Of a stretch of 6,906 nucleotides of DNA, positions 6,467-6,906 are shown in pieces. The stretch comes from Kiritimatiellia bacterium. GTDB lineage: Bacteria > Verrucomicrobiota > Kiritimatiellia > RFP12 > UBA1067. The notes beneath the pieces were generated by a model. It had not been told where the DNA came from and searched no databases. It worked only from the letters and a program-made list of their open reading frames with translations. The translations under genes and the position numbers were made by a program. Where the stretch lies: contig JAEDMN010000177.1 in assembly GCA_016302985.1 (NCBI GenBank), forward strand, positions 1 through 6,906, in the 5' to 3' direction. The stretch's first letter is position 1. Every line of letters starts with the position of its first letter.

Positions 6467-6906
6467 ATGAGCGATTACGATCACGCCGCCATTGAAGCCA
6501 AGTGGCGCAAGTACTGGCTGGAAAACAAGACCTTCGCGACGGACGGCCGCAAGGACGGACCGAAGTTCTACTGCCTCGACATGTTCCCCTATCCGTCTGG
6601 CGCGGGCCTCCACGTGGGCCATCCCGAAGGGTACACGGCCACGGACATCCTCTGCCGCTACAAGCGCATGAAGGGCTTCAACGTCCTCCATCCGATGGGC
6701 TGGGACGCGTTCGGCCTGCCGGCCGAGCAGTACGCCGTCGAGACCGGCACGCATCCGGCCGTCACGACGAAGAAGAACGTCGACCGGTTCCGCGACCAGA
6801 TCCAGGCGCTCGGGTTCAGCTACGACTGGGACCGCGAGGTCAACACCACGGACCCGAAGTACTACAAGTGGACGCAGTGGATCTTCGAGCAGCTCTACAA
6901 GAAGGG
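6467..6906 (+). CDS. leuS: Leucyl-tRNA synthetase, N-terminal part (3'-partial)
   Basis: Cytoplasmic class I aminoacyl-tRNA synthetase that attaches leucine to tRNA-Leu using ATP. The window carries the first 146 codons, out of roughly 800-900 usual for the family. Translation begins MSDYDHAAIEAKWRKYW, a typical LeuRS N-terminus. The Rossmann-fold start FYCLDMFPYPSGAGLHVGH includes the HIGH-type ATP-binding motif as HVGH at residues 49-52 (base 6611), followed by GYTATDILCRYKRMKGFNVL and HPMGWDAFGLPAEQYA, all diagnostic of LeuRS; FSYDWDRE and the Trp-rich KWTQWIFEQLYKKG also match. ATG 6467 is chosen because it gives the normal distance to the HIGH motif. No Shine-Dalgarno sequence precedes it. 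The KMSKS motif, editing domain and anticodon-binding domain lie beyond the window. No clear promoter is visible in the 107-base gap upstream. Confidence 0.97.
   Translation, partial: MSDYDHAAIEAKWRKYWLENKTFATDGRKDGPKFYCLDMFPYPSGAGLHVGHPEGYTATDILCRYKRMKGFNVLHPMGWDAFGLPAEQYAVETGTHPAVTTKKNVDRFRDQIQALGFSYDWDREVNTTDPKYYKWTQWIFEQLYKK

Noticed and set aside
6431..6754. Reverse-strand open frame overlapping leuS
   Set aside because: The forward strand here encodes unmistakable LeuRS including the HIGH motif, so the reverse frame is a shadow.
1..6906. CRISPR arrays, tRNA or rRNA genes, insertion sequences, attachment sites
   Set aside because: No regularly spaced direct repeats with unique spacers, no cloverleaf-like segments, no transposase motifs or terminal inverted repeats were seen; almost the whole window is coding.

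Overview
The window comes from a GC-rich bacterial genome (strong G/C preference at third codon positions). It holds one very long, 5'-truncated gene for a modular, apparently secreted or surface protein, and after a 107-base gap the start of a housekeeping gene, leuS, on the same strand. I think the source is a member of the PVC group, most likely Verrucomicrobiota or Kiritimatiellota. This rests on the LeuRS sequence style around its HIGH motif, the very large Thr-Asn-rich modular protein with a glycine-rich domain and a lamin-tail-like domain, and the absence of a Shine-Dalgarno sequence before leuS. The taxonomic assignment is an inference from pattern memory, not a search result.

Layout. 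Bases 3-6359 (+) are a single open frame of 2118 visible residues that enters from upstream. A GTG at 69 is an internal valine codon, not a credible start. In order the protein contains: a beta-rich N-terminal part (about 3-755); a first concanavalin/jelly-roll-like module (about 756-1961); a roughly 300-residue glycine-rich domain framed by hydrophobic beta strands (2061-2963); two further jelly-roll-like segments (about 3060-3490 and 3498-4091); an Ig-like beta-rich stretch (about 4092-4610); a lamin-tail-like domain (4629-5060); and a C-terminal region with a W/D-rich conserved-looking block (about 5598-6356). No catalytic motif, transmembrane segment or C-terminal sorting signal is visible. 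The dipeptide Thr-Asn recurs 30 times.

A strong GC-rich hairpin (6369-6395) follows the stop codon and looks like an intrinsic terminator with a weak T-run. Next comes a 41-base stretch of degenerate 7-base TTCAACC-like repeats (6423-6463) ending three bases before the leuS ATG at 6467. The leuS gene runs off the end of the window after 146 codons. The giant gene and leuS are probably separate transcription units, and nothing suggests a functional link between them.

No tRNA, rRNA, CRISPR array, insertion sequence, attachment site or origin was seen. The other long open frames, including very Arg-rich ones of several hundred codons in the neighbouring frame, are shadows of the GC-rich coding sequence.
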